From contig VGCH01000002.1 in the NCBI GenBank assembly GCA_016870115.1, positions 186,001 to 250,000 on the forward strand: a stretch of DNA of 64,000 bases. The letters run 5' to 3'. Of the stretch, positions 8,208 to 17,723 are shown piece after piece; the stretch's first letter is position 1, and each line of letters begins with the position of its first letter. The notes beneath the pieces are model-generated. The model worked only from the letters and a program-made list of their open reading frames with translations, ran no database searches and was not told the DNA's origin. The translations under genes and the position numbers were made by a program. Origin of the DNA: Alphaproteobacteria bacterium (GTDB lineage Bacteria > Pseudomonadota > Alphaproteobacteria > Reyranellales > Reyranellaceae).

Positions 8208-9041
8208 ATGGCCTACCGGACCATATTGGTGGATTGCGACGCGAGCCGCGCGGGCCCGCACCGTTTGGGCGTGGCGACCGAGCTTGCCCGTCGCTTCTCC
8301 GCGCATCTCGCGGGTGTCCATGTGCGCGCCCGCTTCGAGGCGCCGATGTTCACCGATGCGGGCCTCGCCATGGACGCGCTTTACCGTGCCTATGAGAAGG
8401 ACGTGCGGGAGAGCGAGGCCACAGCCCAGGTGCGCTATACGCAGGCGGTCGCGGGCAAGGGCCTGTCCAGCGAGTGGCGGGTGGCCGATGGGCCGGCCGA
8501 CGAGGCTCTCGCGGTTCAGACGCGCTACGCCGATCTCGTGGTGCTGGGCCAGTCCGATCCTGATGACGTCTACGCTTTGCCGGACCTCCCGGACACCGTG
8601 GCGCTCGCCACCGGTCGGCCGGTGCTCGTGGTGCCGCACATCGGCGCGGCGCGCCCGCCGGGATCGAAGGTGTTGCTGGCCTGGAACGCAAGCCGCGAGT
8701 CCGCGCGCGCCGCGACCGACGCCCTGCCGTTCCTGGTGAAGGCCGGGCGGGTTGACGTGTTGGTGATCGATCCCGTGGAGAGCGAGGGTGGTCATGGGCC
8801 TGAGCCGGGCGCCGACGCCGCGACTTGGCTTGCGCGCCATGGCGTGAAGGTCACCGTCCATCGCGACACCGCGGCCGACAGCGATGTCGGCGCGACCATT
8901 CTCTCCCGTGCGGCCGATCTCGATTCCGACCTGATCGTGATGGGTGTCTATGGCCACTCGCGTCTGCGCGAGATGGTGCTGGGCGGCGCCAGCCGCACCC
9001 TGCTGCAGAGCATGACGGTCCCGGTGCTGATGTCGCACTAA
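8208..9041 (+). CDS. universal stress protein, tandem UspA domains
   Basis: This 277-residue protein contains two Usp domains (about residues 3-145 and 150-277). The second ends with the ATP-binding type motif MGVYGHSRLREMVLGG-x-SRTLL; the first has degenerate motifs (VVLGQSDPD). It is preceded by AGGAGGGG. Usp proteins help survival under starvation, respiratory stress or anoxia. The FNR-like box just upstream and the Fnr-type regulator next door suggest induction at low oxygen. Confidence 0.88.
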   Translation: MAYRTILVDCDASRAGPHRLGVATELARRFSAHLAGVHVRARFEAPMFTDAGLAMDALYRAYEKDVRESEATAQVRYTQAVAGKGLSSEWRVADGPADEALAVQTRYADLVVLGQSDPDDVYALPDLPDTVALATGRPVLVVPHIGAARPPGSKVLLAWNASRESARAATDALPFLVKAGRVDVLVIDPVESEGGHGPEPGADAATWLARHGVKVTVHRDTAADSDVGATILSRAADLDSDLIVMGVYGHSRLREMVLGGASRTLLQSMTVPVLMSH

Positions 9042-9045
9042 GTAA

Positions 9046-9435
9046 ATGCGCGCCGCCATCCTGGGAGGCGCCGCCTACGGTGCCGCGATGTTCCTCCTGG
9101 GTTTCGCGGTCGGCACGGTGCGGGTACTGGCGCTGGCACCGGCGCTGGGAGAAGAGGCGGCGCTGGCGGTCGAGCTGCCGGCGATGGTTCTTGCCGCCTG
9201 GGTTCTGTGCGGCTGGTCGATCCGGCGCTGGGCCGTTCGACCGGCACTGAAGCTTCGCATCCTGATGGGCCTGACCGCGTTCTGCGCGCTGATGGTGGCG
9301 GAGTTCGGCCTGGCGGTCGTCGGGTTCGGCCGCGACCCAACCGATGAGCTCAGGCGCGTTCTTTCCTGGCCCGGCGCGCTAGGTGTGCTCGCCCAGATCG
9401 CCTGCGCGGCCTTTCCGCTCCTTCGCGGACGCTGA
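9046..9435 (+). CDS. small membrane protein, four predicted helices
   Basis: This 129-residue hydrophobic protein begins five bases after the stress-protein gene and probably shares its transcript. Four membrane segments are visible at about residues 5-28, 40-58, 68-92 and 108-124, with positive charges (RRWAVRPALK) between the second and third. I do not recognise the family. Location after a likely FNR-controlled gene suggests, but does not prove, a role under low oxygen. Confidence 0.7.
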   Translation: MRAAILGGAAYGAAMFLLGFAVGTVRVLALAPALGEEAALAVELPAMVLAAWVLCGWSIRRWAVRPALKLRILMGLTAFCALMVAEFGLAVVGFGRDPTDELRRVLSWPGALGVLAQIACAAFPLLRGR

Positions 9436-9456
9436 GGCTTGCCGCGGGCGCCGTCG

Positions 9457-9843
9457 TCAGGAGCCGCGGACGGCAACCATGCGGCGGACGGAGACGATGC
9501 GGAATGGGCGGGCGACACCGTCGTGCTCGGTCACGGTGACGTACTCGCCCTCGACGAAGCTGTGACGGTCGAAGCGGAAGATCGCCTCGTCGTCGGCGTC
9601 ATCGTTCGGTCTATAAGAGAAAGCCCAACGCCCGTCGCGACGATGGATCAGCGTGCCATGCTCGTCGTTGGCGCGCGGCTGGAAGCGCCGCACGGTGCAG
9701 GCTTGGCGATACTTGCGCCAACCGTCGGGATCGAGATGCCCGTCCGCCAGCAGGGGTGCCGTGAACTCATAGCCGTGCCGTGAGTCGCCGTGAGGCGCTT
9801 CCGCAGTGCGGGCAAGTTCCAGACGAATTCGCACAAGACCCAT
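9457..9843 (-). CDS. conserved hypothetical protein
   Basis: This 128-residue soluble protein has no signal peptide. It begins MGLVRIRLELARTAE, with conserved-looking aromatic and acidic stretches (YEFTAPLLADGHLD, FRFDRHSFVEGEYVTVTEHDG) that read like a compact beta-rich domain. I recall similar unnamed proteins in Rhodospirillales-type bacteria but no function. It has a GGAGG-like site before the start and an FNR/FixK-like palindrome ~50 bases upstream, so it may belong to an oxygen-related regulon. Confidence 0.75.
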   Translation of the reverse strand: MGLVRIRLELARTAEAPHGDSRHGYEFTAPLLADGHLDPDGWRKYRQACTVRRFQPRANDEHGTLIHRRDGRWAFSYRPNDDADDEAIFRFDRHSFVEGEYVTVTEHDGVARPFRIVSVRRMVAVRGS

Positions 9844-9891
9844 GGAGAACCTCCGTCCCGCTCAATGTGGCGCGCCGCGCGCGCGCGCGTC

Positions 9892-9905
9892 TTGAGCGAG
9901 GTCAA
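9892..9905 (-). promoter_or_regulatory. FNR/FixK/CRP-like palindrome
   Basis: TTGAGCGAGGTCAA is a symmetric TTGA-N6-TCAA site, the core shared by FNR, FixK and Dnr sites, with G/C instead of T/A at the inner positions. It lies 49 bases before the hypothetical gene on the minus strand and ~200 bases before the transporter operon on the plus strand. The rest of the 9844-10109 gap holds a short CG-alternating run (9871-9889) and no gene that I can support. Confidence 0.4.
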
Positions 9906-10109
9906 GGTCGGAACGGATTGACGCCGGATGGCGAAGCATAGCAAGCTTGCGTGACGACGGGGACACAAGGAGGCGATGACCTCCGGCCCGGCGTGCAAGG
10001 GTGTCGTGCGCTGGACCCGCGCGACCGACAGGGAGGACTGAAGCCACACGTCGCGCCATGCGGCGTGCGGGCGCCGTTCCTTCCTGGCCCATGCGGTCCG
10101 GAGGTGCGC

Positions 10110-11048
10110 ATGGGCCGGCAGATCGTTCACCGCCTGCTGATTTCGTTTCCCGCGCTGCTGGGCGTGCTGTTCCTGTGCTTCTGCCTGCTGCAGGTCGTGC
10201 CGGCAGATCCCGCGATCATCATCGCCGGTCCCGACGCCCGTCAGGAGACGATCGACGCCATCCGCCGCGATCTCGGTCTCGACCGGCCCATCATCTTCCA
10301 GTTCGTCGACTATATCGGCCGCGTTCTGCGCGGCGATCTCGGGCGCTCGATCATTTCGAACAAGATGGTGAGCGAGGAGCTCGCCCACACGATCGGCCCG
10401 ACGGTCGAGCTGATGCTGGGCGGCATGCTGTTCGCCGTGCCGATCGGCCTCTTTCTCGGCACGCTCGCTGCCGTCCAGCGCGGCGGCATGCTCGATCGGA
10501 TCATCATGGCCTTCTCGGTCGCGGGCGTGTCGATGCCGATCTTCTTCATCGGCCTGCTGCTGATCCAGTATGTCGGCTTCAAATGGGCGCTGCTTCCCTT
10601 TACCGGGCGTACCGGCCCAGTCTGGGCCGGCGGCCTGCCGAGCCTGGTGTTGCCCGCCCTGACGCTGGGCAGCGTCCTGATCGGACCGATCGCGCGACTG
10701 ACGCGGACCGCCGTGCTTGAGGTGCTGGGTGCCGACTTCGTGCGCACCGCGCGCGCCAAGGGCCTGCGCGAGGCGACGGTGATCCTGCACCACGCGTTGC
10801 GCAACGCGCTCATCCCGGTGGTGACGCTGATCGGACTTCAGGCGGCCTTCCTGCTGGGCGGCGCGGTGGTGACCGAGACGATGTTTTCCTGGCCGGGCGT
10901 CGGGCGTCTGGCGGTGGGCGCCATCGTGTCGAGCGATTTCCCGACGGCGCAGGGCGCGATCATGATCCTGGCGATCGCCTTCCTCGTCATCAACCTCATC
11001 GTCGACGTGCTCTACGTCTATCTCGATCCGCGGGTGCAGCGCTCATGA
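10110..11048 (+). CDS. ABC transporter permease, DppB/OppB type
   Basis: This 312-residue inner-membrane subunit has about six helices, a GRQIVHRLLISFPALLGV start typical of DppB, and the EAA-type region RTARAKGLREATVILHHALRNALIP. I chose the ATG at 10110 because GGAGGTG sits five bases upstream (10100-10106) and the protein aligns with family N-termini; the longer frame upstream lacks such features. It is the first gene of the operon dppB-dppC-three binding proteins-dppD-dppF. A dipeptide or oligopeptide substrate is inferred from the family only. Confidence 0.9.
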   Translation: MGRQIVHRLLISFPALLGVLFLCFCLLQVVPADPAIIIAGPDARQETIDAIRRDLGLDRPIIFQFVDYIGRVLRGDLGRSIISNKMVSEELAHTIGPTVELMLGGMLFAVPIGLFLGTLAAVQRGGMLDRIIMAFSVAGVSMPIFFIGLLLIQYVGFKWALLPFTGRTGPVWAGGLPSLVLPALTLGSVLIGPIARLTRTAVLEVLGADFVRTARAKGLREATVILHHALRNALIPVVTLIGLQAAFLLGGAVVTETMFSWPGVGRLAVGAIVSSDFPTAQGAIMILAIAFLVINLIVDVLYVYLDPRVQRS

Positions 11049-11938
11049 CGGCCGAAACCCTCCACGCCAACGCCGCATCCGACTCCGCGGCCGGGCCTAC
11101 CCTGCCGGGTCGCGCCCATTTGTTGCGCCGGCTCATGCGCGATCGGATCGCCGCCGCGGCCGCGCTGGTCCTGGGAACGGTCGTGCTGGCGGCGGTCTTC
11201 GCGCCGCTGGTGTCGCCCTACGATCCGTACCTCACCGACCTCACCAAGGTCATGCGCCCGCCCGATGCCCAGCACTGGTTCGGCACCGACAATACCGGTC
11301 GCGATATCTTCAGCCGTACCATCTATGGCGCGCGCAACACCCTGATGCTGGGGCTGGTCGGCGTGATCTTCGGCGGCCTGTTCGGCGGCGTGCTGGGCAT
11401 CCTCGCGGCGTTCTATCAGCGCCTCGACGGGCCGATCATGCGCCTGGTCGACGTGATGCTGGCCTTCCCGGCGATCCTGATCGGCCTCGCCGTCGCCGCC
11501 ATCTTCGGCGCCGGCCTGGCCGCCGTGGTGATCGCGCTGGTGGTGGCAACCGTACCGGACGTGGCGCGCGTGGCGCGTGGCGCGGCGGTCGGCGTGATGG
11601 GCCAGGAATTCATGGAGGCGGGGCGCGCCGTTGGCGTGTCCGACCGTACATTGATGTGGCGGTACCTCACGCTCAATTGCATCTCGACGATCTTCGTGTT
11701 CCTCACCCTGCGCTTCGGCCAGATCATTCTGATCGGCTCGGCGCTCGGCTTCCTCGGCATGGGCGCGCAGCCGCCGACCGCCGAGCTCGGCATGATGGCC
11801 GCGCAAGGCCGCGACTTTCTCTTCATGGCGCCGCATATCGCGACGATTCCCAGCCTCGCGATCTTCGTGATCGTGCTGGCGGCGAACCTGCTCGGCGACG
11901 CCATGCGCGATGTCCTAGACCCGAGGCTCCAGCAATGA
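11045..11938 (+). CDS. ABC transporter permease, DppC/OppC type
   Basis: This 297-residue second permease has the DppC hallmarks: N-terminal cytosolic tail, HWFGTDNTGRDIFSR motif near residue 80, transport signature with EAGRAVGVSDRTLMWRY, and the C-terminal GDAMRDVLDPRL. It overlaps the upstream permease by four bases (ATGA) and the downstream binding protein by four bases. It resembles the partial permease at the window start, but the two belong to separate transporters. Confidence 0.92.
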   Translation: MTAETLHANAASDSAAGPTLPGRAHLLRRLMRDRIAAAAALVLGTVVLAAVFAPLVSPYDPYLTDLTKVMRPPDAQHWFGTDNTGRDIFSRTIYGARNTLMLGLVGVIFGGLFGGVLGILAAFYQRLDGPIMRLVDVMLAFPAILIGLAVAAIFGAGLAAVVIALVVATVPDVARVARGAAVGVMGQEFMEAGRAVGVSDRTLMWRYLTLNCISTIFVFLTLRFGQIILIGSALGFLGMGAQPPTAELGMMAAQGRDFLFMAPHIATIPSLAIFVIVLAANLLGDAMRDVLDPRLQQ

Positions 11939-13503
11939 TTCGTATCGCCATGCTCTCGGCCGCGCTCGCGGCCACCGTCGCGTCGGGCGCCGCCGCACAG
12001 ACGCTGAACCTGATGCGCAACATCGACGCGCCGCACTACGACCCGGCGCGCACATCCGCTGGCGCCACCGCTGAGGTAGCGTTCCTGCTGGGCGACACGC
12101 TGGTCGGGCTCGACTACGACCTCAAGACGGTGACGCCGCTCCTTGCCACGTCCTGGACGGTTAGCCCCGACGGCAAGCTCTATACCTTCAAGCTGCGCGA
12201 CGACGTCTCGTTCTGCAGCGGCAAGAAACTCACCGCCGCGGACGTCGTCTACAGCCTCAAGCGCGTGGTCGATCCCGAGACCAAGTCTCCGTTCACCTGG
12301 CGTATGGGCGCGGTGAAGGATATCCGTGCGCCCGACGCCACCACGGTCGAGTACGAACTCGAGAAGCCGTTCAGCGAGTTGCTACTGCAGCTCACCAACT
12401 TCCACGCCACCATCCTCAACCGCGAGAGTGTCGAGGCGCTGGGAAGGGACTTCGGCGTCAAGGGATTCGACGGCACCGGGCCGTACTGTTTCCAGAGCTG
12501 GGAGCCGCGCAACCAGCTCGTGGCGATGCGTCACGCTGCCTACCGCTGGGGACCTCCGCTCTATCAGAATCGCGGGCCCGCCAAGTACGAGCGCGTGGTC
12601 TGGCGTATCGTGCCTGAAGAGGCCGCGCGTCTCGCCGCCATGGCCAGTGGCCAGATCGACATGACCTACTCCATGCCGGATCAGTACCTGCCGCAGCTGG
12701 AACGGGTGCCCAACCTGCAGGTGCTGCGACCGGCCGCCGATCTCCGGCTGCTGTATTTCGGCTTCAAGACCAGCCGCGAAAACGTGTCGGACGTGCGGGT
12801 GCGCACCGCGCTCAACCTTGCCGTCGACCGCAAGCAGATTGTGGACGCGATCTATTTCGGCAATGGCCAGCCGGCGTCGACCTACTTGCACCCCAAGACA
12901 CCCGACTTCGATCCCGCCGTGACGCGCCGGCTCGGCGACTACGACGTCGCGGCGGCGGAGAGGTTGCTCGACGAGGCCGGCTGGAGAATGGGCCCCGACC
13001 GCTTCCGCTACAAGGACGGCAAGAAGCTGACACTCCTGCTCTACGGGTTCGCCGGCGGTCGCTCGCCCAAGGTCGGCGAGGCTGTGCAGGGCTTCTGGCG
13101 GCGCATCGGCGTCGACCTGCAGCTGCAGATGTGGGACGGCACCATCGTCTTCTCCAAGCTCGCGCAGCAGGACTACGACATGTGGTCCATCGCGTTCCCC
13201 TACTCGAGCGCGGGCGACGCGCTGCGCCTCTACTTCCATTCGACGAACATTCCCTCGCCCAACCGCATGAACTGGAAGGATCCCGAGACCGACCGCCTCC
13301 TCGATGCCGGCGTATCGGCGCTGGACGACAAGACGCGATTAGAGGCGTTCGCCGGAGTCCAGAAGATCGTGCACGAGAACGCGCTCTGGGTACCGCTGGT
13401 GCACGAGGGGTTGGCGCTCGTTGTGAACCGCCGGGTGAAGAAAGCCCGCGCCCACCATGTCTACACATCGATGATCTACAAGGCGTTGGACGTGTCGCCG
13501 TAA
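11935..13503 (+). CDS. ABC transporter periplasmic binding protein, SBP_bac_5 family (copy 1)
   Basis: This 522-residue extracytoplasmic binding protein has a Sec signal peptide (MIRIAMLSAALAATVASG..., cleavage after AAAQ or AAA). The start at 11935 overlaps the permease stop (ATGA). It follows the family pattern of opening WTVSPDGKLYTFKLRDDV, an FCSGKK segment, GTGPYCF and a C-terminal PNRMNWKD region. It captures the substrate in the periplasm for the DppBC permease. It is the most divergent of the three consecutive paralogues and lacks several residues shared by copies 2 and 3. Confidence 0.9.
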   Translation: MIRIAMLSAALAATVASGAAAQTLNLMRNIDAPHYDPARTSAGATAEVAFLLGDTLVGLDYDLKTVTPLLATSWTVSPDGKLYTFKLRDDVSFCSGKKLTAADVVYSLKRVVDPETKSPFTWRMGAVKDIRAPDATTVEYELEKPFSELLLQLTNFHATILNRESVEALGRDFGVKGFDGTGPYCFQSWEPRNQLVAMRHAAYRWGPPLYQNRGPAKYERVVWRIVPEEAARLAAMASGQIDMTYSMPDQYLPQLERVPNLQVLRPAADLRLLYFGFKTSRENVSDVRVRTALNLAVDRKQIVDAIYFGNGQPASTYLHPKTPDFDPAVTRRLGDYDVAAAERLLDEAGWRMGPDRFRYKDGKKLTLLLYGFAGGRSPKVGEAVQGFWRRIGVDLQLQMWDGTIVFSKLAQQDYDMWSIAFPYSSAGDALRLYFHSTNIPSPNRMNWKDPETDRLLDAGVSALDDKTRLEAFAGVQKIVHENALWVPLVHEGLALVVNRRVKKARAHHVYTSMIYKALDVSP

Positions 13504-13528
13504 GGGCGCGCAGTCAGGGGAGGCAACC

Positions 13529-15100
13529 ATGAGGGCGTTTCTCGGTACCGTGTTCGCCGCCACCGCGCTGGCGGCGCTTGCCGCGCCGTCGGGCGCGCAA
13601 ACGCTGCGCATGATGAAGTCGATCGACGCGCCACACTATGACTCGCAACGGACAACTTGGGGGCCGACCTCGGACATCGTGAATATGTTCCAGGATACGC
13701 TGGTGGCGCTGGACTGGGACGGCAAGACGCCGATCCCCTATCTCGCCAAGTCGTGGACGGTGAGCCCCGACGGCAAGCTCTATACCTTCAAGCTGCGCGA
13801 CGATGTGTCGTTCTGCAGCGGCAAGAAGTTCACCGCAGAGGACGTCATCTACAGCTTCAAGCGGTTGAAGGATCCCGAGACTCGCGCGCCCTATCACTGG
13901 CGGGCCGGCAACATCAAGGAACTGCGAGCGCCCGATCCCTACACCGTCGAGTACGAGCTGAACGAGCCCTATTCGGAGCTCCTGCTGCAGCTCACCATGT
14001 ATACCGCCTCGATCCACAACAAGGAGAGCGTCGAGGCGCTGGGCAAGGACTATGGGATCAAGGGTGCCGATGGCACAGGTCCGTGGTGCTTTGTGTCGTG
14101 GCAGCCGCGGACGGAGGTCGTTCTGAAAAGGCACGACGCCTACCGTTGGGGGCCGTCGATGTACAAGAACAAGGGTCCGGTGAAATTCGAGCGGCTGTCG
14201 GTTCGCATCGTGCCGGAGGACTCCGCCCGCGTGGCCGCGATGATGGGTGGCCAGTTCGACATCACCCACCAGTTCCCCGCGCAGTTCATCGCCCAGGCCA
14301 AGGCCGCGCCGACGCTGCAGGTCCAGGACGCGGTGCCGAACTTCCAGCTGCTCTATTTCGGTTTTAAGACGACCCGCCCGATGGTCGCCGACAAACGCGT
14401 CCGCGAGGCGATGAGCATCGCGATCAACCGCGCCGAGATCGCCAAGGGTATCCTGCTAGGCAACGCCGATCCCGCCTTCACCAACGTCGATCCGCAGGCG
14501 CTCGACTTCGCAGCCGAGACCAAGGGGATCGTGAAAGAAGATCTGGACCGTGCGCGCAAGTTGCTCGACGAAGCCGGCTGGAAGGTCGGCGCCGATGGCA
14601 TCCGCGAGAAGGATGGCGTCAAGCTCCAGCCGAAAGTCTACTTCACCCAGGCCGGCAACACGCCGCGCGTCGCCGAAGCGATCCAGGGTTATCTCCGCCG
14701 CATCGGCGTGCAATGGCAGCTCCAGCCCTGGGACTCGACGATCGCCGCGGCCAAGATGGCCGAGCAGGACTACGAGATCTGGTCGGTCACGGTGCCCTAC
14801 CTGTCGGCCGGCGACCTGATGAACATCTACTTCGACTCGCGCAACATCCCGACCCCCAACCGCATGAACTGGAAGAACGAACAGACCGACCAGTGGCTGA
14901 AGGAGGGGCGTACCGCGCTCACCGAGAAGGATCGTGCCGCGGCCTACGCCAAGGTGCAGAAGCAGATCACCGAAGAACATCTCTGGATCCCGGTGCTCAA
15001 CATCAACATGCACATGGTGTCGAACCGCAAGCTCAAGGTCTCGAAACCGCACATGATCTACCAGAACACCTTCTACAAGGGCCTCGACTTCTCGCTCTGA
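13529..15100 (+). CDS. ABC transporter periplasmic binding protein, SBP_bac_5 family (copy 2)
   Basis: This 523-residue paralogue has its own signal peptide (MRAFLGTVFAATALAALAAPSG) and ribosome site (GGGGAGG). By eye it is closer to copy 3 than to copy 1: copies 2 and 3 share TLRMMKS-DAPHYD at the mature N-terminus and the ending HM-YQNTFYKGLD. Both have RWGPSMY and EKDGVKL stretches. The three genes are followed by one ATPase pair, so the extra copies probably broaden substrate range or raise binding-protein dosage for a single permease. Confidence 0.9.
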   Translation: MRAFLGTVFAATALAALAAPSGAQTLRMMKSIDAPHYDSQRTTWGPTSDIVNMFQDTLVALDWDGKTPIPYLAKSWTVSPDGKLYTFKLRDDVSFCSGKKFTAEDVIYSFKRLKDPETRAPYHWRAGNIKELRAPDPYTVEYELNEPYSELLLQLTMYTASIHNKESVEALGKDYGIKGADGTGPWCFVSWQPRTEVVLKRHDAYRWGPSMYKNKGPVKFERLSVRIVPEDSARVAAMMGGQFDITHQFPAQFIAQAKAAPTLQVQDAVPNFQLLYFGFKTTRPMVADKRVREAMSIAINRAEIAKGILLGNADPAFTNVDPQALDFAAETKGIVKEDLDRARKLLDEAGWKVGADGIREKDGVKLQPKVYFTQAGNTPRVAEAIQGYLRRIGVQWQLQPWDSTIAAAKMAEQDYEIWSVTVPYLSAGDLMNIYFDSRNIPTPNRMNWKNEQTDQWLKEGRTALTEKDRAAAYAKVQKQITEEHLWIPVLNINMHMVSNRKLKVSKPHMIYQNTFYKGLDFSL

Positions 15101-15127
15101 GGTCGCGTCCGGATTTCGACGGAGGAA

Positions 15128-16699
15128 ATGATGCGAAAGGCTCTGGCAACGATGGCGGCGCTCGCCGGCGTGGCGTTCGCGGGTGCGACCGATGCGCAGA
15201 CGTTGCGCATGATGAAGTCGCTCGATGCGCCGCACTATGACGGCCAGCGCACCACCTGGTCGCCCACGTCCGACATCGTGAACATGTTCCAGGACACGCT
15301 GGTGGCCATGGACTGGGATGGCAAGACCGTCATTCCCTATCTCGCGAAGTCATGGACGGTGAGCCCCGACGGCAAGCTCTATACCTTCAAGCTGCGCGAC
15401 GACGTGTCCTTCTGCAGCGGCAAAAAATTCACCGCCGCGGACGTCGTGTATTCCTTCAAGCGCCTCGTCAGCCCCGAGTTGAAGGCGCCGCTGGCCTGGC
15501 GCGCCGGCAACCTCAAGGACATCCGCGCCACCGATCCCTACACCGTCGAGTACGAGCTGAACGAGCCGTTCGCGGACCTGCTGCTCAACCTCACCATGTT
15601 TACGACCTCGATCCACAACAAGGACAGCGTCGAGGCGCTGGGCAAGGACTACGGGACGCGCGGCGCCGACGGCACCGGCCCGTGGTGCTTCGAAAGCTGG
15701 CAACCCCGCACCGAGATCGTTCTGAAGCGCCACGACGCCTACCGCTGGGGGCCGTCGATGTACCAGAACAAGGGGCCGGTGAAATTCGAGCGGCTGTCGA
15801 TCAAGATCGTCCCCGAGGACGCCAGCCGCGTCGCCGCCATGCTGGGCGGCCAGTTTGATGTCACCCACCAGATTCCGCTCCAGTTCATCCAGCAGGTGAA
15901 GGCCTCGCCCAACCTCAACGTCCAGGAGGCGCAGCCCAACTTCCAGCTGATGTACTACGGCTACAAGGCCAACCGGCCGATGGTGTCGGACAAGCGGGTG
16001 CGCGAGGCGATGAACATCGCCATCAACCGCGCCGACATCGTGAAGGGCATCATGCTGGGCAACGCAAAGCCCGCTTACACCTTCATCGATCCGGCGGCGC
16101 TCGACTTCGCCGACAGCACCAAGAACATCATCAAGGAAGACGTGGCGCGCGCGCGGCGTCTGCTCGACGAGGCCGGCTGGAAGGTCGGTGCCGACGGCAT
16201 CCGCGAGAAGGACGGCGTGAAGCTCGCGCCTCGGGTCTATTTCACGCAGGTCGCCTATTTCGGCCGCGTGTCGGAAGCCATCCAGGGCTACATGCGCCAG
16301 ATCGGCATCGACTGGAAGGTGCAGGGCTTCGACTCGACTATCGCGTTCTCGAAGATGAGCGAGCAGGACTACGAGCTGTGGACCGTCACATTCCCGTACA
16401 TGTCGGCGGGCGATCTGCTGAACTTCTACTTCGATTCCAAGAACATCCCGGCGCCCAACCGCATGAACTGGAACGATCCGGCGACGGATGACGCGCTGCG
16501 GCGCGGGCGCGCCTCGCTGACTGCGGCCGACCGCGCCAAGTACTACGCGATCGCCCAGCAGCGGGTGACCGAGGAGCATCTGTGGATGCCGGTGATGAAC
16601 ATCGACATGTACGTCACCAGTGTGAAGCGCCTGAAGGGCGTGCGGCCGCACATGCTGTACCAGAACACCTTCTACAAGGGGCTCGACTATTCCTTCTGA
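15128..16699 (+). CDS. ABC transporter periplasmic binding protein, SBP_bac_5 family (copy 3)
   Basis: This 523-residue third paralogue has a signal peptide (MRKALATMAALAGVAFAGATDA) and a GGAGG site nine bases upstream; MMRK and MRK starts are both possible. It is collinear with copy 2 over its whole length, with differences concentrated in segments likely to line the binding cleft (for example VAYFGRVSEA versus AGNTPRVAEA, and FDSTIAFSKM versus WDSTIAAAKM). An inverted repeat separates it from the ATPase gene. Confidence 0.9.
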   Translation: MMRKALATMAALAGVAFAGATDAQTLRMMKSLDAPHYDGQRTTWSPTSDIVNMFQDTLVAMDWDGKTVIPYLAKSWTVSPDGKLYTFKLRDDVSFCSGKKFTAADVVYSFKRLVSPELKAPLAWRAGNLKDIRATDPYTVEYELNEPFADLLLNLTMFTTSIHNKDSVEALGKDYGTRGADGTGPWCFESWQPRTEIVLKRHDAYRWGPSMYQNKGPVKFERLSIKIVPEDASRVAAMLGGQFDVTHQIPLQFIQQVKASPNLNVQEAQPNFQLMYYGYKANRPMVSDKRVREAMNIAINRADIVKGIMLGNAKPAYTFIDPAALDFADSTKNIIKEDVARARRLLDEAGWKVGADGIREKDGVKLAPRVYFTQVAYFGRVSEAIQGYMRQIGIDWKVQGFDSTIAFSKMSEQDYELWTVTFPYMSAGDLLNFYFDSKNIPAPNRMNWNDPATDDALRRGRASLTAADRAKYYAIAQQRVTEEHLWMPVMNIDMYVTSVKRLKGVRPHMLYQNTFYKGLDYSF

Positions 16700-16702
16700 T
16701 CA

Positions 16703-16730
16703 GCCGGAACGGCACAAGGCGGGTTCCGGC
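16703..16730 (+). promoter_or_regulatory. inverted repeat abutting the dppD-like start codon
   Basis: GCCGGAAC (16703-16710) and GTTCCGGC (16723-16730) form an 8-base perfect stem with a 12-base loop that contains the only SD-like bases (AAGGCGG). The stem ends one base before the ATG at 16731. In RNA it would mask the ribosome site and could also protect the upstream binding-protein message from 3' decay. Confidence 0.55.

Positions 16731-17719
<989 letters not shown>

Positions 17720-17723
<4 letters not shown>

Larger units (their letters stand above)
11935..16699 (+). repeat. tandem triplication of a binding-protein gene (~1.6 kb unit)
   Basis: Three homologous genes follow each other head to tail. 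A 41-base identical block is found at 12163-12203, 13763-13803 and 15362-15402, i.e. spaced 1600 and 1599 bases apart at the same codons of each gene. Other blocks are shared only by copies 2 and 3. Such repeats can recombine or collapse in assembly. Confidence 0.85.

Noticed and set aside
9871-9889. Alternating CG run that could form Z-DNA
   Set aside because: It is short and expected by chance in this GC-rich DNA; no associated signal.
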